Assembly (NCBI GenBank): GCA_903892995.1
Contig: CAITKP010000066.1
Span: 1 to 58,547, forward strand
Direction of reading: 5' to 3'
DNA from: an uncultured Campylobacterales bacterium
Lineage (GTDB): Bacteria; Campylobacterota; Campylobacteria; Campylobacterales; Sulfurimonadaceae
DNA: 58,547 nucleotides
Positions 42,552 through 51,949 of this stretch are shown in pieces. Positions within the stretch are counted from its first letter, which is position 1, and each line of letters begins with the position of its first letter. The notes beneath the pieces are model-generated. The model did no database searches. It saw only the letters and a list, made by a program, of their open reading frames with translations, and was not told the DNA's origin. The position numbers were made by a program, and so were the translations under genes.

Positions 42552-43053
42552 AAATAAAAATTTCACGTCCAACAAAATATCCTACAGCTAAGCCTAGAGA
42601 TAAAAATAGTAAATAGGGTAAAAGTTGGAGTAGTTGATTGTTTTGTAATGCAATAAATCCAAAGACTAAAAAAAGATAGGGAACGATTCTAAAAAGAGAA
42701 ACAGTCGCACCAGATGTGGCTTTTACATTTTTAAAATTATTGGATTTGAGGTGCTTTTTCTCCTCTTTAAGCGCTGTTTTTATCTCTTCAACACTATTTT
42801 CTTGAATATTATTTTCGTCAAAGAGTTCATGAAAATCATCTATCTTGTCAAGCTCATCTCGCTCATCATCCACAAAAATTTCATTTTCTACTCTTTGCAT
42901 CACTAACTTTTTATAAGAGTACATCGAACCTAGTAAAATTACAAAAGAGCTTAAAAATGCCACCTGCGCATTGATAAAAAAGCTCCAAGAGATCGAACTT
43001 GAAAGGATTACTAAGAGTTCACTAAGCAGTAGGATTTTAATACTTTTTTTCAC
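42526..43053 (-). CDS. integral membrane protein downstream of the AtpZ-like gene
   Basis: About 175 residues with two N-terminal helices, a charged central coiled coil (about 55-100, DELDKIDDFHELFDENN) and two C-terminal helices. The GTG at 43053 is chosen because GAGGA stands 6 bases before it; ATGs up to 43083 share the frame. No family is recognised. It overlaps the AtpZ-like gene by 17 bp, so the two are translated together; an ATP-synthase assembly or membrane-tethering role is conceivable but unsupported. Confidence 0.65.
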   Translation of the reverse strand: MKKSIKILLLSELLVILSSSISWSFFINAQVAFLSSFVILLGSMYSYKKLVMQRVENEIFVDDERDELDKIDDFHELFDENNIQENSVEEIKTALKEEKKHLKSNNFKNVKATSGATVSLFRIVPYLFLVFGFIALQNNQLLQLLPYLLFLSLGLAVGYFVGREIFIFKQLSEEY

Positions 43054-43351
43054 CAAAATCCTCATCATCTTCATCTTCTTCAAGTTGTCTTTTATATTGA
43101 TAACGCGGCTCTTGTGCTAGCTTTTCAAACTCTTTGTACTGTTTTGAATAGGCTTTATATACATTTAAAATCGCCGCTGCAATTCCTATTAACACACCAA
43201 CCCAAAGAAGCCAAGTTTTATCAAAAAGATGTTGAAGTCCAAGACCAAGTCCTACACCAATAAGTACAGCTACAACCATAGAGATACCAAGAGACAGACT
43301 CTCAGCACCTTCAATAATCGGCTTTAAACGCGGTTCTTTTTGCTCGCTCAT
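43037..43351 (-). CDS. AtpZ/AtpI-like F0F1 accessory membrane protein
   Basis: A 104-residue protein with two membrane helices (about 22-40 and 47-65) joined by a short loop, and an acidic C-terminus. The pattern [20 protein letters not shown], then [25 protein letters not shown], is that of AtpZ/AtpI, accessory proteins for magnesium supply or rotor assembly in ATP synthase. The atp operon itself is not adjacent. It overlaps hemL by 4 bp. Confidence 0.78.
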   Translation of the reverse strand: MSEQKEPRLKPIIEGAESLSLGISMVVAVLIGVGLGLGLQHLFDKTWLLWVGVLIGIAAAILNVYKAYSKQYKEFEKLAQEPRYQYKRQLEEDEDDEDFGEKKY

Positions 43352-44634
43352 TTGATACGTCCAAACACTCTATCACACGCTGCAATCGTCTCTTCAATCA
43401 TTGTATCTGTTGTTGCTGTTGAGATAAAGCCCGTCTCAAACTGAGAACAAGCAAAGTAGTAACCCTCTTCAAGCATTCCTGCATGAAATTTTGCAAACAG
43501 TGCAGTGTCAGATGTGAGAGCATCAGCGAAGTTCATCACAGGTTTATCATTAAAAAAGAATCCAAACATCGAACCTCTTGAATCTACCTGTAAAGCAATC
43601 CCATGCTTTTGTGCCATCTCTTTCATCCCTTCTACAAGGCGTGCAGCTCTTACATGTAAGGTATCCATTACTCTTGCGTGAGCTTTTAATTTTTTAAGTG
43701 CTGCAAGTCCTGCTGCCATCGCAACTGGATTTCCACTGAGCGTTCCCGCTTGATAAACCGGTCCCTCTGGAGAGAGTTTTGCCATAATCTCTGCGCGTCC
43801 GCCAAAAGCACCCACTGGCATTCCTCCACCGATCACTTTTCCTAGAGTAACCATATCAGGTTTTACTCCTGTTATCGACTCAGCACCAAAGATAGAAGCT
43901 CGAAATCCACTCATTACTTCATCAAAAATAAGTAAAGCGCCATTATCATCACATATACGTCTTAGCTCTGCTAAAAACTCTTTTGTTGCAGGCACAAGTC
44001 CCATATTACCAGCGATAGGCTCTATGATAACACAGGCGATATCTTTTGAATCTGCAAAACATTTTTTTACACTTTCTATGTCGTTGTAAGTTGCAAGAAG
44101 TGTATGTTTTGTAAAGTCAGCTGGAACGCCCGGAGAGCTTGGGTTTCCAAAAGTCGCAGCTCCACTTCCAGCTTGCACTAAAAGAGAATCGCTGTGTCCA
44201 TGATAACAACCTGTAAATTTTACAATATCATCACGTCCAGTAAATCCACGAGCAAGACGGATAGCGCTCATAACAGCTTCTGTTCCACTACTTACAAAAC
44301 GAACTTTATCGATTGAGTCAAAAAAGTTTGTAACCATAGAAGCAAGCTCAGTTTCAGCCTCAGTCGGCGCACCAAAACTCAAACCATGTTTTACCGCTTC
44401 AATCACAGCATTTTCAATCTCTTCATTTCTATGACCAAAAATAAGAGGCCCCCAACTTTGTACATAATCAACATATCTATTTCCATCGATATCTACTATG
44501 TAAGCGCCCTCACCTGAGCTTATAAAGCGTGGAATCCCGCCTACACTTGCAAATGCACGAACAGGAGAGTTAACACCTCCAGGAATAAGTTTTTGTGCTT
44601 CTTGAAACGCTTTAACAGACTTTTCTATACTCAT
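43348..44634 (-). CDS. hemL: glutamate-1-semialdehyde 2,1-aminomutase
   Basis: A 428-residue PLP enzyme making 5-aminolevulinate for haem by the C5 pathway. The PLP lysine is Lys266 in [14 protein letters not shown]; the aspartate that binds the ring nitrogen is in [27 protein letters not shown] is the phosphate loop. Length is normal. It heads a leftward unit with its own TATAAT. A palindrome codes LHVRAAR. Confidence 0.96.
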   Translation of the reverse strand: MSIEKSVKAFQEAQKLIPGGVNSPVRAFASVGGIPRFISSGEGAYIVDIDGNRYVDYVQSWGPLIFGHRNEEIENAVIEAVKHGLSFGAPTEAETELASMVTNFFDSIDKVRFVSSGTEAVMSAIRLARGFTGRDDIVKFTGCYHGHSDSLLVQAGSGAATFGNPSSPGVPADFTKHTLLATYNDIESVKKCFADSKDIACVIIEPIAGNMGLVPATKEFLAELRRICDDNGALLIFDEVMSGFRASIFGAESITGVKPDMVTLGKVIGGGMPVGAFGGRAEIMAKLSPEGPVYQAGTLSGNPVAMAAGLAALKKLKAHARVMDTLHVRAARLVEGMKEMAQKHGIALQVDSRGSMFGFFFNDKPVMNFADALTSDTALFAKFHAGMLEEGYYFACSQFETGFISTATTDTMIEETIAACDRVFGRIK

Positions 44635-44668
44635 AAAATAAAATCCTGACCTATTTATTATTTTTGTT

Positions 44669-44674
44669 ATTATA
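44669..44674 (-). promoter_or_regulatory. promoter -10 box for hemL
   Basis: TATAAT on the minus strand, 35 bases before the hemL start, in the intergenic region shared with the divergent TonB-like gene. Confidence 0.55.
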
Positions 44675-44701
44675 TCAAACCAACCATTAATCCATCTTTG
44701 C

Positions 44702-44707
44702 TATAAT
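44702..44707 (+). promoter_or_regulatory. promoter -10 box for the TonB-like gene
   Basis: TATAAT in GCTATAATGGCGC, 27 bases before the TTG start at 44734. No Fur-box-like dyad is obvious next to it. Confidence 0.55.
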
Positions 44708-44733
44708 GGCGCAAACAATCTTGAAGGCACTCT

Positions 44734-45618
44734 TTGAACCGTTCTACAGCAGCATTTATAATAGCCTTTTTATTTCATCTGCTTTTAGTACTTCTTATCC
44801 TATTTGTTGCAGAAAACTTTAAAATCATAAAAAATAGCTCCCATCAAGAAAAACGTCTAAAAATTTCTCTCAAGGAGTTGCCAAAACCGCTTCAAAAAGA
44901 GGACACTGGCATAAAAGAACCATTAAAAAAACCTGAGATTACTCCGCCAATGCACAATCCACTTGTTGAAAAACCTTTACAAAAATTTGTTCCAAAACCT
45001 ATCAAAGAGCAAACACAAGAAGTGCATCAGACAAATATAAACAAACCTGAAAATCTGCCTCAAAAAGCCCCTGCTCCCGTGCAACCCTCGCAGCAAAGCA
45101 CATCTTATATTGCCGCTCCAAAAACACCAGATCAGACCAAAGCCAGTGTTGCACCTCAAGTTCCAAAAGAGCATGCAAAACTCTATAAATTTCTCTCCCA
45201 AGAGGATAAGACAGCAACAAGCACACAAGATAATGTAAAAACTACAAAAAGAAGCTCTCAAGTAGCTCAAAATGTCAAAGAGCTTTATGGATCTAAATTT
45301 GCTGAACTCAGCCAAGGCGAGCAGAAATATATCCAAGATAATATGGAGATTATGAGGCAAATTACCCAAGATACACTCAACAGAGTCGGAAGAGTCAATA
45401 TCCCAGATAATTTTAGAGTCAATAGTATCAATGTTATAGAGTTTTATCTCCATCCAAACGGCGATATGACAGATTTTAAATTTTTACAAAATAGTAACTA
45501 TTATATTTTAGATGACACGACAAAAGAGACGATAGAGTATGCTTATAGCAAATACCCAAGACCTGCTCAAAAAACACTTATCCGTTACAAAGTTTATTAT
45601 AATCTACGAGGATATTGA
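44734..45618 (+). CDS. TonB-like energy-transducing protein
   Basis: A 294-residue protein with one N-terminal membrane helix (AAFIIAFLFHLLLVLLILFVA), a long Pro/Lys/Gln-rich periplasmic region (about 45-150) and a C-terminal TonB-like domain (VNIPDNFRVNSINVIEFYLHP, then PRPAQKTLIRYKVYYNLRG). The start is a TTG with GAAGG upstream. ExbB/ExbD are not next to it, so whether it powers a siderophore receptor or is a TolA-like protein is open. Its end overlaps the CitE-like gene by 15 bp. Confidence 0.75.
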   Translation: MNRSTAAFIIAFLFHLLLVLLILFVAENFKIIKNSSHQEKRLKISLKELPKPLQKEDTGIKEPLKKPEITPPMHNPLVEKPLQKFVPKPIKEQTQEVHQTNINKPENLPQKAPAPVQPSQQSTSYIAAPKTPDQTKASVAPQVPKEHAKLYKFLSQEDKTATSTQDNVKTTKRSSQVAQNVKELYGSKFAELSQGEQKYIQDNMEIMRQITQDTLNRVGRVNIPDNFRVNSINVIEFYLHPNGDMTDFKFLQNSNYYILDDTTKETIEYAYSKYPRPAQKTLIRYKVYYNLRGY

Positions 45619-46545
45619 TCTATTTAAAAGAGCCAATGCGCCTTTATAGATTGGCTCGTCAACAAATCCATACTCTTCATCAACAAACCCGCTGATTCCA
45701 AGCTCCTGATGCATCTCAAAAAGCTTTACAATAATCCGAGCACGCTCTAATTGTGCGACTTCATCTTGAAAGATTTCATTTACAAGAGTGACTTGAGATG
45801 GGGAGATACACCCTTTTGCATCATATCCCATACTTTTTTCCAATTCAAGCCAAGATCTAAATTCATCGAGATTTTTAAAATCTTGATAAACAAAGGAAAC
45901 AGGCTTTACATGTAAGGCCTTACATGTAATTAAAAAATGACTCAAAATATAGAGCATTGTTGGGTTCTCTTTTTGTATCTGACTTTGAGAAAGATGCATA
46001 TCTGCGAAGAGATCCAGAATGCCAAGATAAAATGCTTTTACTCTTTTATCTACTTTTAAAGCAGCCAGATTTGCCCATGCTTCACATGTTTCTATGGAAA
46101 GATGCAGTTCAATATCTTCATCTAAAAGATGTAAAATATTTTGAACTTCATGCGGTGTGCGAATCTTTGGAACACGAATAGCATCTGGTTTAAACTGATT
46201 GAGATAAGCGATCTCATCATATCCGCCCTCACTAAGAGCATTGACACGTACTACAATTTTTTTATCACATTTCTCATGATGAGACAAAAAGAGAGCGCAA
46301 AGCACAAGGGCAAATGGTTTTTCTTCTTTTGAAACTCCATCTTCAAGATTGAGTATGATACACTCAGTATCAAGTGATGGAATTTTAAGGAGATGCTTTA
46401 AGTTGTGTGCTGAGAGCATTAAGATAGAGCGATAATTCTCTTTTTTATTTATATCTCTTGAGTTTGGAACCGCCATGAGATCAAGTTGTGATAAATCTCT
46501 TGCAAGCAAGGCTTTTTCAACCTCTTCTAAAGGAAAAACTTTCAC
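45604..46545 (-). CDS. HpcH/HpaI aldolase / citrate-lyase beta-like protein
   Basis: A 313-residue TIM-barrel lyase of the CitE/HpcH type. Visible elements are MAVPNSRDINKK (MSVPGS-like start), IILNLEDGVSKEEKP with the metal Glu-Asp, VVRVNALSEGGYDEI with the substrate arginine, and RVPKIRTPHEV. CitE-like proteins cleave CoA-thioester or malyl/citramalyl substrates. No citF or citD is present, so it is not a citrate lyase subunit here. A tandem pair of palindromes codes ITCKALHVKP. It touches the cytochrome gene at the stop. Confidence 0.8.
   Translation of the reverse strand: MKVFPLEEVEKALLARDLSQLDLMAVPNSRDINKKENYRSILMLSAHNLKHLLKIPSLDTECIILNLEDGVSKEEKPFALVLCALFLSHHEKCDKKIVVRVNALSEGGYDEIAYLNQFKPDAIRVPKIRTPHEVQNILHLLDEDIELHLSIETCEAWANLAALKVDKRVKAFYLGILDLFADMHLSQSQIQKENPTMLYILSHFLITCKALHVKPVSFVYQDFKNLDEFRSWLELEKSMGYDAKGCISPSQVTLVNEIFQDEVAQLERARIIVKLFEMHQELGISGFVDEEYGFVDEPIYKGALALLNRSISS
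45906..45929. repeat. tandem TTACATGTAA pair inside the CitE-like gene
   Basis: Copies at 45906-45915 and 45920-45929 are separated by GGCC and code Thr-Cys-Lys-Ala-Leu-His-Val-Lys on the minus strand. The pair shows that two copies can sit 14 bp apart within a reading frame, each in one of the two stop-free frames. Confidence 0.9.
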
Positions 46546-46874
46546 TATTTTTTTACTTTATGAAGATAACGATAAAGCGCTTCTATCTCATCTTTTGTCA
46601 AGAAATATTTTGGCATACCAGGAATACTAGTATCTAGTGCTTCATAAAAATCTTTAAATCCTATATTGGTAATATCAGAACCTTTAAACTCTTTTAGCAC
46701 GCCTTTTTGCTCATATTTGGCTACAAGTTTACCTTTTCCATTATCTCCATGACAATTATTACATCCAATGCCTCGTGGATTTTTATAAAGAGAGGATGCA
46801 TACTCTTCATCTGTGATAAAAGATGTAGCTCCAAAGAGATATACAGATAGTGACAGGAGTAGAAACAGTTTCAT
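46545..46874 (-). CDS. small periplasmic class I cytochrome c
   Basis: A 109-residue c-type cytochrome. A signal peptide (about 1-16) is followed by the haem motif C38-N-N-C41-H42 and the axial Met87 in SIPGMPKYFL. It carries electrons in the periplasm; a partner is not evident, though terminal oxidase or the dehydrogenase at 3.4-5.5 kb are possible. The homologous slot beside hemL and folD in Campylobacter also holds a small periplasmic cytochrome-type protein. Confidence 0.9.
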   Translation of the reverse strand: MKLFLLLSLSVYLFGATSFITDEEYASSLYKNPRGIGCNNCHGDNGKGKLVAKYEQKGVLKEFKGSDITNIGFKDFYEALDTSIPGMPKYFLTKDEIEALYRYLHKVKK

Positions 46875-46935
46875 TCAAAGCGACCTTTTAGACAATTATC
46901 GCTATATTATCGAAAAAATAATTTATGGTGACTAA

Positions 46936-47790
46936 ATGAAGATTCTAGATGGTAAAACTTTAGCAAAAAAGATAGAAGATGGTGTTTTAAGCCAAACTGA
47001 GCTTCTCAAAGAGCAAACAGGAAGAGTTCCTGGACTTGCTGTAATCCTTGTTGGAAACGATCCTGCTAGCCAAGCTTATGTAGGTATGAAGAAAAAAGCG
47101 TGTGATAGAGTTGGCTTTTACTCAGTGACACACGAAATGCCAAAAGATATCTCTCAAGAAGCGATAGAAAACACCATCACTATGATGAACAATAACCCAA
47201 ATATTGATGGTATTCTGATTCAACTTCCACTTCCATCTCAAATAGATACAACAAAGCTTTTAGAGCTCGTTTCTCCAAGTAAAGATGTCGATGGTTTCCA
47301 TCCATACAATGTAGGCCGTTTAGCAACTGGACTTGATGGTTTTGTTCCATGTACTCCACTTGGTGTTATGGAACTTTTCAAAGAGTATAATATCGATCTT
47401 AAAGGGAAAAACTGCGTTGTTGTAGGTGCATCAAATATCGTTGGAAAACCTATGGCAGCCCTACTTTTAAATGCAAATGCAACAGTTGAAATCTGCCATA
47501 TTTTCACAGATGATCTTAAAAAACATACACAGAGTGCTGATGTGATTTTAGTCGGTGTCGGAGTTATCAATCTTATCAAAGAAGATATGGTCAAAGAGGG
47601 AGCAATCATCATCGATATCGGTATCAATAGAGCTGATGATGGAAGACTTGTGGGTGATGTTGATTATGAAAACGTGGCTCAAAAATGCTCATATATCACT
47701 CCAGTTCCAGGTGGTGTTGGACCGATGACTATCTCTATGCTACTTAGCAATACGCTCAAAGCAGCGCAACTTCACGCCAAGGTCAATTAA
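46936..47790 (+). CDS. folD: bifunctional methylenetetrahydrofolate dehydrogenase/cyclohydrolase
   Basis: Interconverts 5,10-methylene-THF and 10-formyl-THF, 284 residues. The substrate lysine is in GMKKKACDRVGF, DGILIQLPLP is the family signature, DVDGFHP and GASNIVGKPMA (NADP site) follow, and the end TPVPGGVGPMTISML is intact. It leads an eight-gene rightward operon; its stop shares a base with lepB. Confidence 0.97.
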   Translation: MKILDGKTLAKKIEDGVLSQTELLKEQTGRVPGLAVILVGNDPASQAYVGMKKKACDRVGFYSVTHEMPKDISQEAIENTITMMNNNPNIDGILIQLPLPSQIDTTKLLELVSPSKDVDGFHPYNVGRLATGLDGFVPCTPLGVMELFKEYNIDLKGKNCVVVGASNIVGKPMAALLLNANATVEICHIFTDDLKKHTQSADVILVGVGVINLIKEDMVKEGAIIIDIGINRADDGRLVGDVDYENVAQKCSYITPVPGGVGPMTISMLLSNTLKAAQLHAKVN

Positions 47791-48704
47791 TGAAAGAGTT
47801 TCTTTACAAAGCATACAAATTTTCAAATTCATGGACTGGAACGGTTATTATCGTTTTGTTTGTTATTTTCTTTGTAGCACAAGCATTTCGAATCCCAAGC
47901 GGTTCTATGAAAGACTCCCTTTTAATCGGGGATCATCTTTTTGCTAAAAAGTATGTTTATGGTGTTCCTACTCCGCACCTTCCTTTTTTAGAAGTTTCAG
48001 TAGCTCCTTGGACAGATAGTTTACATCTTGTAGATGGTGGAGAACCAAAACGTGGTGATATCGTCATTTTCAGATATCCTCATAATGTCAAGATGCACTA
48101 TGTAAAACGCTGTGTGGGTCTTCCTGGAGATCAACTTTTTGTAAAAAACAAAGATCTCTATCTTCGTCCACATGAGGGAGATACTTTTATAAAAGCAAAC
48201 TATTCAAAAGAGGAGATCGTAACTATTAACGGCAAGCTTTGGGTCAAAAATCCTTATGTAAAAGAGCATCCAGGGATTCATCATGATGATGCGATCCAAG
48301 GTGACACACCTGTTTTGCTAGCAAATGATGGAAGAATGGAAAGAGTTGATTCACAAGAAAAGATGGCTATGCTTGCTCAAAATGCGTACCAACTTCCAGC
48401 AGATGTAAAAATGTTGCAGCATAACCCAATATTTGAGACTGAAGTTATAACAGTACCTGCTAAAAGCTATTTTATGATGGGTGATAACCGCGATCATAGC
48501 AATGACAGCCGTTTTTGGGGAGCAGTTCCTTATGCAAATTTAGAGGGAACACCTTGGTTTGTTTACTTTAGTATGGATGATAATTTTGAGATTCGCTGGG
48601 ATAGAATGGGAAAAACTCCGACAGATTTGGAGCAGCCAGAACATCTCAAACCTGCAGTAGCTCAAAGAATCTTAGAGGACAAAAAAGATAATGGACTTTA
48701 TTGA
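47790..48704 (+). CDS. lepB: signal peptidase I
   Basis: Membrane protease that removes signal peptides in the periplasm, 304 residues. One N-terminal helix (about 18-33), catalytic Ser39 in RIPSGSMKDSL, the catalytic lysine in HYVKRCVGLPGD, and the conserved MMGDNRDHSNDSRFWG. A long insert of about 80 residues sits between the two parts, as is usual in Campylobacterota. It overlaps the M50 gene by 14 bp. Confidence 0.96.
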   Translation: MKEFLYKAYKFSNSWTGTVIIVLFVIFFVAQAFRIPSGSMKDSLLIGDHLFAKKYVYGVPTPHLPFLEVSVAPWTDSLHLVDGGEPKRGDIVIFRYPHNVKMHYVKRCVGLPGDQLFVKNKDLYLRPHEGDTFIKANYSKEEIVTINGKLWVKNPYVKEHPGIHHDDAIQGDTPVLLANDGRMERVDSQEKMAMLAQNAYQLPADVKMLQHNPIFETEVITVPAKSYFMMGDNRDHSNDSRFWGAVPYANLEGTPWFVYFSMDDNFEIRWDRMGKTPTDLEQPEHLKPAVAQRILEDKKDNGLY

Positions 48705-49401
48705 GATACTAAAAATCATAACAGCCGTTTTGGCTCTTATGATTGCTATTATCGGCCATGAGATTATGCATGGCTATATAGCATACAAGTATGGAGATAT
48801 GACAGCTAAAAATGCTGGTCGTTTATCTATCAATCCACTCTTACATGTAGATTTTGTCGGAACAATCATCGTTCCATTTACAATGTACTTTTTACCGCTT
48901 TTACTTGGAATGGGTGGTGGTTTTGTTTTTGGATGGGCAAAACCTGTTCCTGTAGATATGCGAACCGTTATAAATAAAGGCGGATATAACGCGGCAATGC
49001 AAGTGAGTTTAGCTGGTATAGTTTATAATTTTGCACTTGCAGCTTTTGCTTCGATTGTCTTTTTCAATTTGAGTACACCTCTTCTAGCTGATTCATCTTT
49101 ATATAAATTTTTCTATTTGCTTATGGCATATCTTGTTTTTATCAACGTGCTTTTAGGTGTGTTTAATCTTCTGCCAATTCCACAGTTTGATGGAGCACAT
49201 TTTTTAATGTATCTTGCACTCAAATTTAATTTGCGAGAAGTAGCTGAGACTTTTTACAGACTAGAGCGTTATGGTATGATTATAGTTCTTATCGTTATCA
49301 TGACACCACTGAGAAATTATTTTATATGGGGACCAGTAGATGCGGTTTTATCTTTGTTGTTACCACCAGAACTTGTACAAAACTTGTTATTATCACTTTA
49401 A
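48691..49401 (+). CDS. site-2-protease-family zinc metallopeptidase (M50)
   Basis: A 236-residue membrane protein with about six helices. The zinc motif H23-E24-I-M-H27 lies in the first helix and the third ligand in LLPIPQFDGAHFL. It belongs to the short FtsH-like-free group of Rip-type proteases or to the SpoIVFB/M50B type; it lacks PDZ and CBS domains. Its substrate is unknown. An incomplete palindrome (TTACATGTAG) codes LHV in the loop. Confidence 0.88.
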   Translation: MDFIEILKIITAVLALMIAIIGHEIMHGYIAYKYGDMTAKNAGRLSINPLLHVDFVGTIIVPFTMYFLPLLLGMGGGFVFGWAKPVPVDMRTVINKGGYNAAMQVSLAGIVYNFALAAFASIVFFNLSTPLLADSSLYKFFYLLMAYLVFINVLLGVFNLLPIPQFDGAHFLMYLALKFNLREVAETFYRLERYGMIIVLIVIMTPLRNYFIWGPVDAVLSLLLPPELVQNLLLSL

Positions 49402-49410
49402 AGGGAAAAA

Positions 49411-49848
49411 ATGAAATTTTACATAGCTACAGATCACGCTGGAGTTGATCTTAAAGATTATACTGTTGAGTTATTAAAAGCAAAAGGTCATGAGGTTGTC
49501 GATCTTGGACCATTTGATAAAGAGAGAGTGGATTATCCTGATTATGCGGTGAAAGTTTCTCAAAGTGTTTTAGCAGACGCAACTAGCCAAGGGATTCTTA
49601 TTTGTGGTTCAGGTATTGGGATGAGTATGGCAGCAAACAGATTTCACGGTATCCGTGCAGCACTTTGTCATGATGCTTATACAGCACAAGTTGCGCGTGA
49701 GCACAATGATGCAAATATTCTCTGTTTTGGAGAGCGTATTGTTGGACGTGGAGTTGCTGAGTCGATCATCGATTCATGGCTAAATTCAAGCTTTGAGGGT
49801 GGGCGACATTGTGGTCGCGTTGAAAAGATAGAATCAATACAAGGATAA
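49411..49848 (+). CDS. rpiB: ribose-5-phosphate isomerase B
   Basis: A 145-residue isomerase of the pentose phosphate pathway. TDHAGVDLKDY at the start, the catalytic Cys65 in CGSGIGMSMAANRFHGIRAA and the EHNDANILCFGERIVG motif are present. It lies in the operon after the M50 peptidase. Confidence 0.94.
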   Translation: MKFYIATDHAGVDLKDYTVELLKAKGHEVVDLGPFDKERVDYPDYAVKVSQSVLADATSQGILICGSGIGMSMAANRFHGIRAALCHDAYTAQVAREHNDANILCFGERIVGRGVAESIIDSWLNSSFEGGRHCGRVEKIESIQG

Positions 49849-49851
49849 GGT

Positions 49852-50184
49852 ATGTTTACTGAGTGGTCGCTTTTAACAGTAATTTCATTGCTGGCGATAT
49901 TTTTATTTGTAAAAATGTTTTATTTTAAAAGTATTAATGTCAAAGAACAACGAAGCAATGAGATGATGAAACTCACACTTCAAGAAGCTGAAATTCTTAT
50001 ACGAAAATATCAAATTCAGTTGCAACGTGCTCTTGGTAATGTTGATATCTTAAGTGATGAGCTCAATAAACTCAGGAATGAACTTAAAACATTAAAACAA
50101 AGAAACTCAAAACATAGACTTGAAACAGACAGGCTCAACGAAAAAATCAAAGCGTTAGAGAGTAGAATAGACGCTTTACTCTAA
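49852..50184 (+). CDS. membrane-anchored coiled-coil protein, unknown
   Basis: A 110-residue protein with an N-terminal membrane helix (about 5-22, [19 protein letters not shown]) and then a continuous coiled coil to the end ([21 protein letters not shown] and onward, heptads of Leu). It has no recognised family. It lies 4 bp after rpiB and 11 bp before apt, so it is a member of the operon. Confidence 0.7.
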   Translation: MFTEWSLLTVISLLAIFLFVKMFYFKSINVKEQRSNEMMKLTLQEAEILIRKYQIQLQRALGNVDILSDELNKLRNELKTLKQRNSKHRLETDRLNEKIKALESRIDALL

Positions 50185-50195
50185 GGATTATTTTT

Positions 50196-50738
50196 ATGAC
50201 ACAAGAAGAAAAAAAAATTATCAATGATGCGATACGTGATATCCCTGATTTTCCAAAACCGGGAATCATATTTAAAGATATTACAACACTTTTAAATGAT
50301 AAAGAAGCATTTAGTGTTTTGATGAACCATCTTGCTTCAAGATATAAAGATTATGATCTTGATTTTATAGCAGGAATTGATGCCCGTGGTTTTATCTTTG
50401 GCGCAGCCCTTGCACAGATGCTTGGATGCGGATTTGTTCCGATCCGTAAAAAAGGAAAACTTCCCTATACGACAATCTCAGAAAAATACTCCCTAGAGTA
50501 TGGTTTTGATGAAGTGGAGATTCACATCGATGCATTCCGTAATATCAAAGATGCCAAAGTGCTTCTTATAGATGATCTTATAGCCACAGGCGGAACTGCA
50601 TTTGCGGCAGCTTCACTTATCAATAAAACAGGTGCATCATGCGTTGAAGCATGTTTCATCTTAGGTCTGAATTTTTTAGATGGTCAAACAAAATTAGAAA
50701 AAGAAACAAAAGTTTATACAGTAATAGGAATTGACTAA
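50196..50738 (+). CDS. apt: adenine phosphoribosyltransferase
   Basis: Salvages adenine to AMP with PRPP, 180 residues. The PRPP motif is [13 protein letters not shown] (about 123-135); FKDITTLL and [14 protein letters not shown] are the other family elements. Its stop shares a base with the trpB start. Confidence 0.95.
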   Translation: MTQEEKKIINDAIRDIPDFPKPGIIFKDITTLLNDKEAFSVLMNHLASRYKDYDLDFIAGIDARGFIFGAALAQMLGCGFVPIRKKGKLPYTTISEKYSLEYGFDEVEIHIDAFRNIKDAKVLLIDDLIATGGTAFAAASLINKTGASCVEACFILGLNFLDGQTKLEKETKVYTVIGID

Positions 50739-51940
50739 TGTACTATATCCCAACAGCTTCAAAATTTGATCCAAATGAAAATGGACACTTTGGTATTTTC
50801 GGTGGACGCTATGTTCCAGAGACTCTTATGCCTGCTCTTTTAGAGCTAGAAAAAAAATATAAAGAGATACGATTTGATAAAGAGTTTTGGGGCGAAGTAG
50901 ATTATTATCTTAAAGATTATGTTGGTCGCCCTTCTCCACTTTACTATGCAGCCAATATTTCAGAGGAACTTGGTGCAAAGATTTACCTAAAGCGTGAAGA
51001 TCTCAACCATACAGGCGCACACAAGGTTAACAATGTTATCGCTCAAGGTTTGATGGCTAAAAAACTTGGATACAAAAAAGTTATCGCAGAAACTGGAGCT
51101 GGCCAACATGGTGTTGCAACGGCTACTATCGCCGCTCTTTTAGGCTTAGAATGTGAGATATTTATGGGTGCAAAAGATGTCGCTCGTCAAGAGCTCAATG
51201 TCTTTCGTATGAAGCTCCTCGGTGCAAAAGTAAATGCAGTAGAGAGCGGAAGTAAAACGCTCAAAGATGCGATGAACGATGCCATCCGTCACTGGGTTAC
51301 TAATGCAAGAGATACTTTTTATATCATCGGAACAGTTGCAGGACCACATCCCTACCCTATGATGGTTCGTGATTTTCAAGCGATCATCGGCTGGGAAGCT
51401 CGTGCGCAGATTTTAGAAAAAGAGGGACGACTTCCTGATCATGTTGTGGCATGTATTGGTGGTGGAAGTAACGCTATTGGGGCATTTCAACACTTTTTAG
51501 AAGATAAAGAGGTGCGATGTATCGGCGTTGAAGCTGGCGGTCATGGAGTTGATACCGATAAACATGGCTGTTCCCTTCTTATGGGTCGTCCTGGTGTTCT
51601 TCATGGACAGATGAGCTATCTGCTTCAAGATGCTGATGGACAGATCCTAGAAGCGCACTCGATTTCAGCTGGACTTGATTATCCAGGAATTGGACCTGAA
51701 CACGCATTTCATAAATTTAACGATTCGGTCAGTTATGGAAATGCAACAGATCAAGAAGCGCTCGATGCTTTTGTTTGGTTGAGCCGTAAAGAGGGAATTA
51801 TTCCAGCTTTTGAAAGCGCGCATGCAATCGCATATCTCAAAAAAATGGAAAATATTGCAGGGAAAATAGTGATCGTCAACCTCTCAGGCCGAGGTGACAA
51901 AGATATGATTCAGGCCAAAGAAATTTTACATTTTGATTAA
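50738..51940 (+). CDS. trpB: tryptophan synthase beta chain
   Basis: Joins indole and serine with PLP, 400 residues. The PLP lysine is Lys96 in HTGAHKVNN; the phosphate loop is [12 protein letters not shown]; the signature [10 protein letters not shown] starts the protein. It is the TrpB1 form that normally pairs with TrpA, yet no trpA follows; the trp operon must be elsewhere or the gene is a second copy. It lies in the operon between apt and pepA. Confidence 0.95.
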   Translation: MYYIPTASKFDPNENGHFGIFGGRYVPETLMPALLELEKKYKEIRFDKEFWGEVDYYLKDYVGRPSPLYYAANISEELGAKIYLKREDLNHTGAHKVNNVIAQGLMAKKLGYKKVIAETGAGQHGVATATIAALLGLECEIFMGAKDVARQELNVFRMKLLGAKVNAVESGSKTLKDAMNDAIRHWVTNARDTFYIIGTVAGPHPYPMMVRDFQAIIGWEARAQILEKEGRLPDHVVACIGGGSNAIGAFQHFLEDKEVRCIGVEAGGHGVDTDKHGCSLLMGRPGVLHGQMSYLLQDADGQILEAHSISAGLDYPGIGPEHAFHKFNDSVSYGNATDQEALDAFVWLSRKEGIIPAFESAHAIAYLKKMENIAGKIVIVNLSGRGDKDMIQAKEILHFD

Positions 51941-51949
51941 GAGGATACT

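Noticed and set aside
44977-45453. Leftward frames of 158 and 74 residues inside the TonB-like gene
   Set aside because: Their Cys/Leu-rich composition is the mirror of the Pro/Lys/Gln-rich linker of the TonB-like protein.
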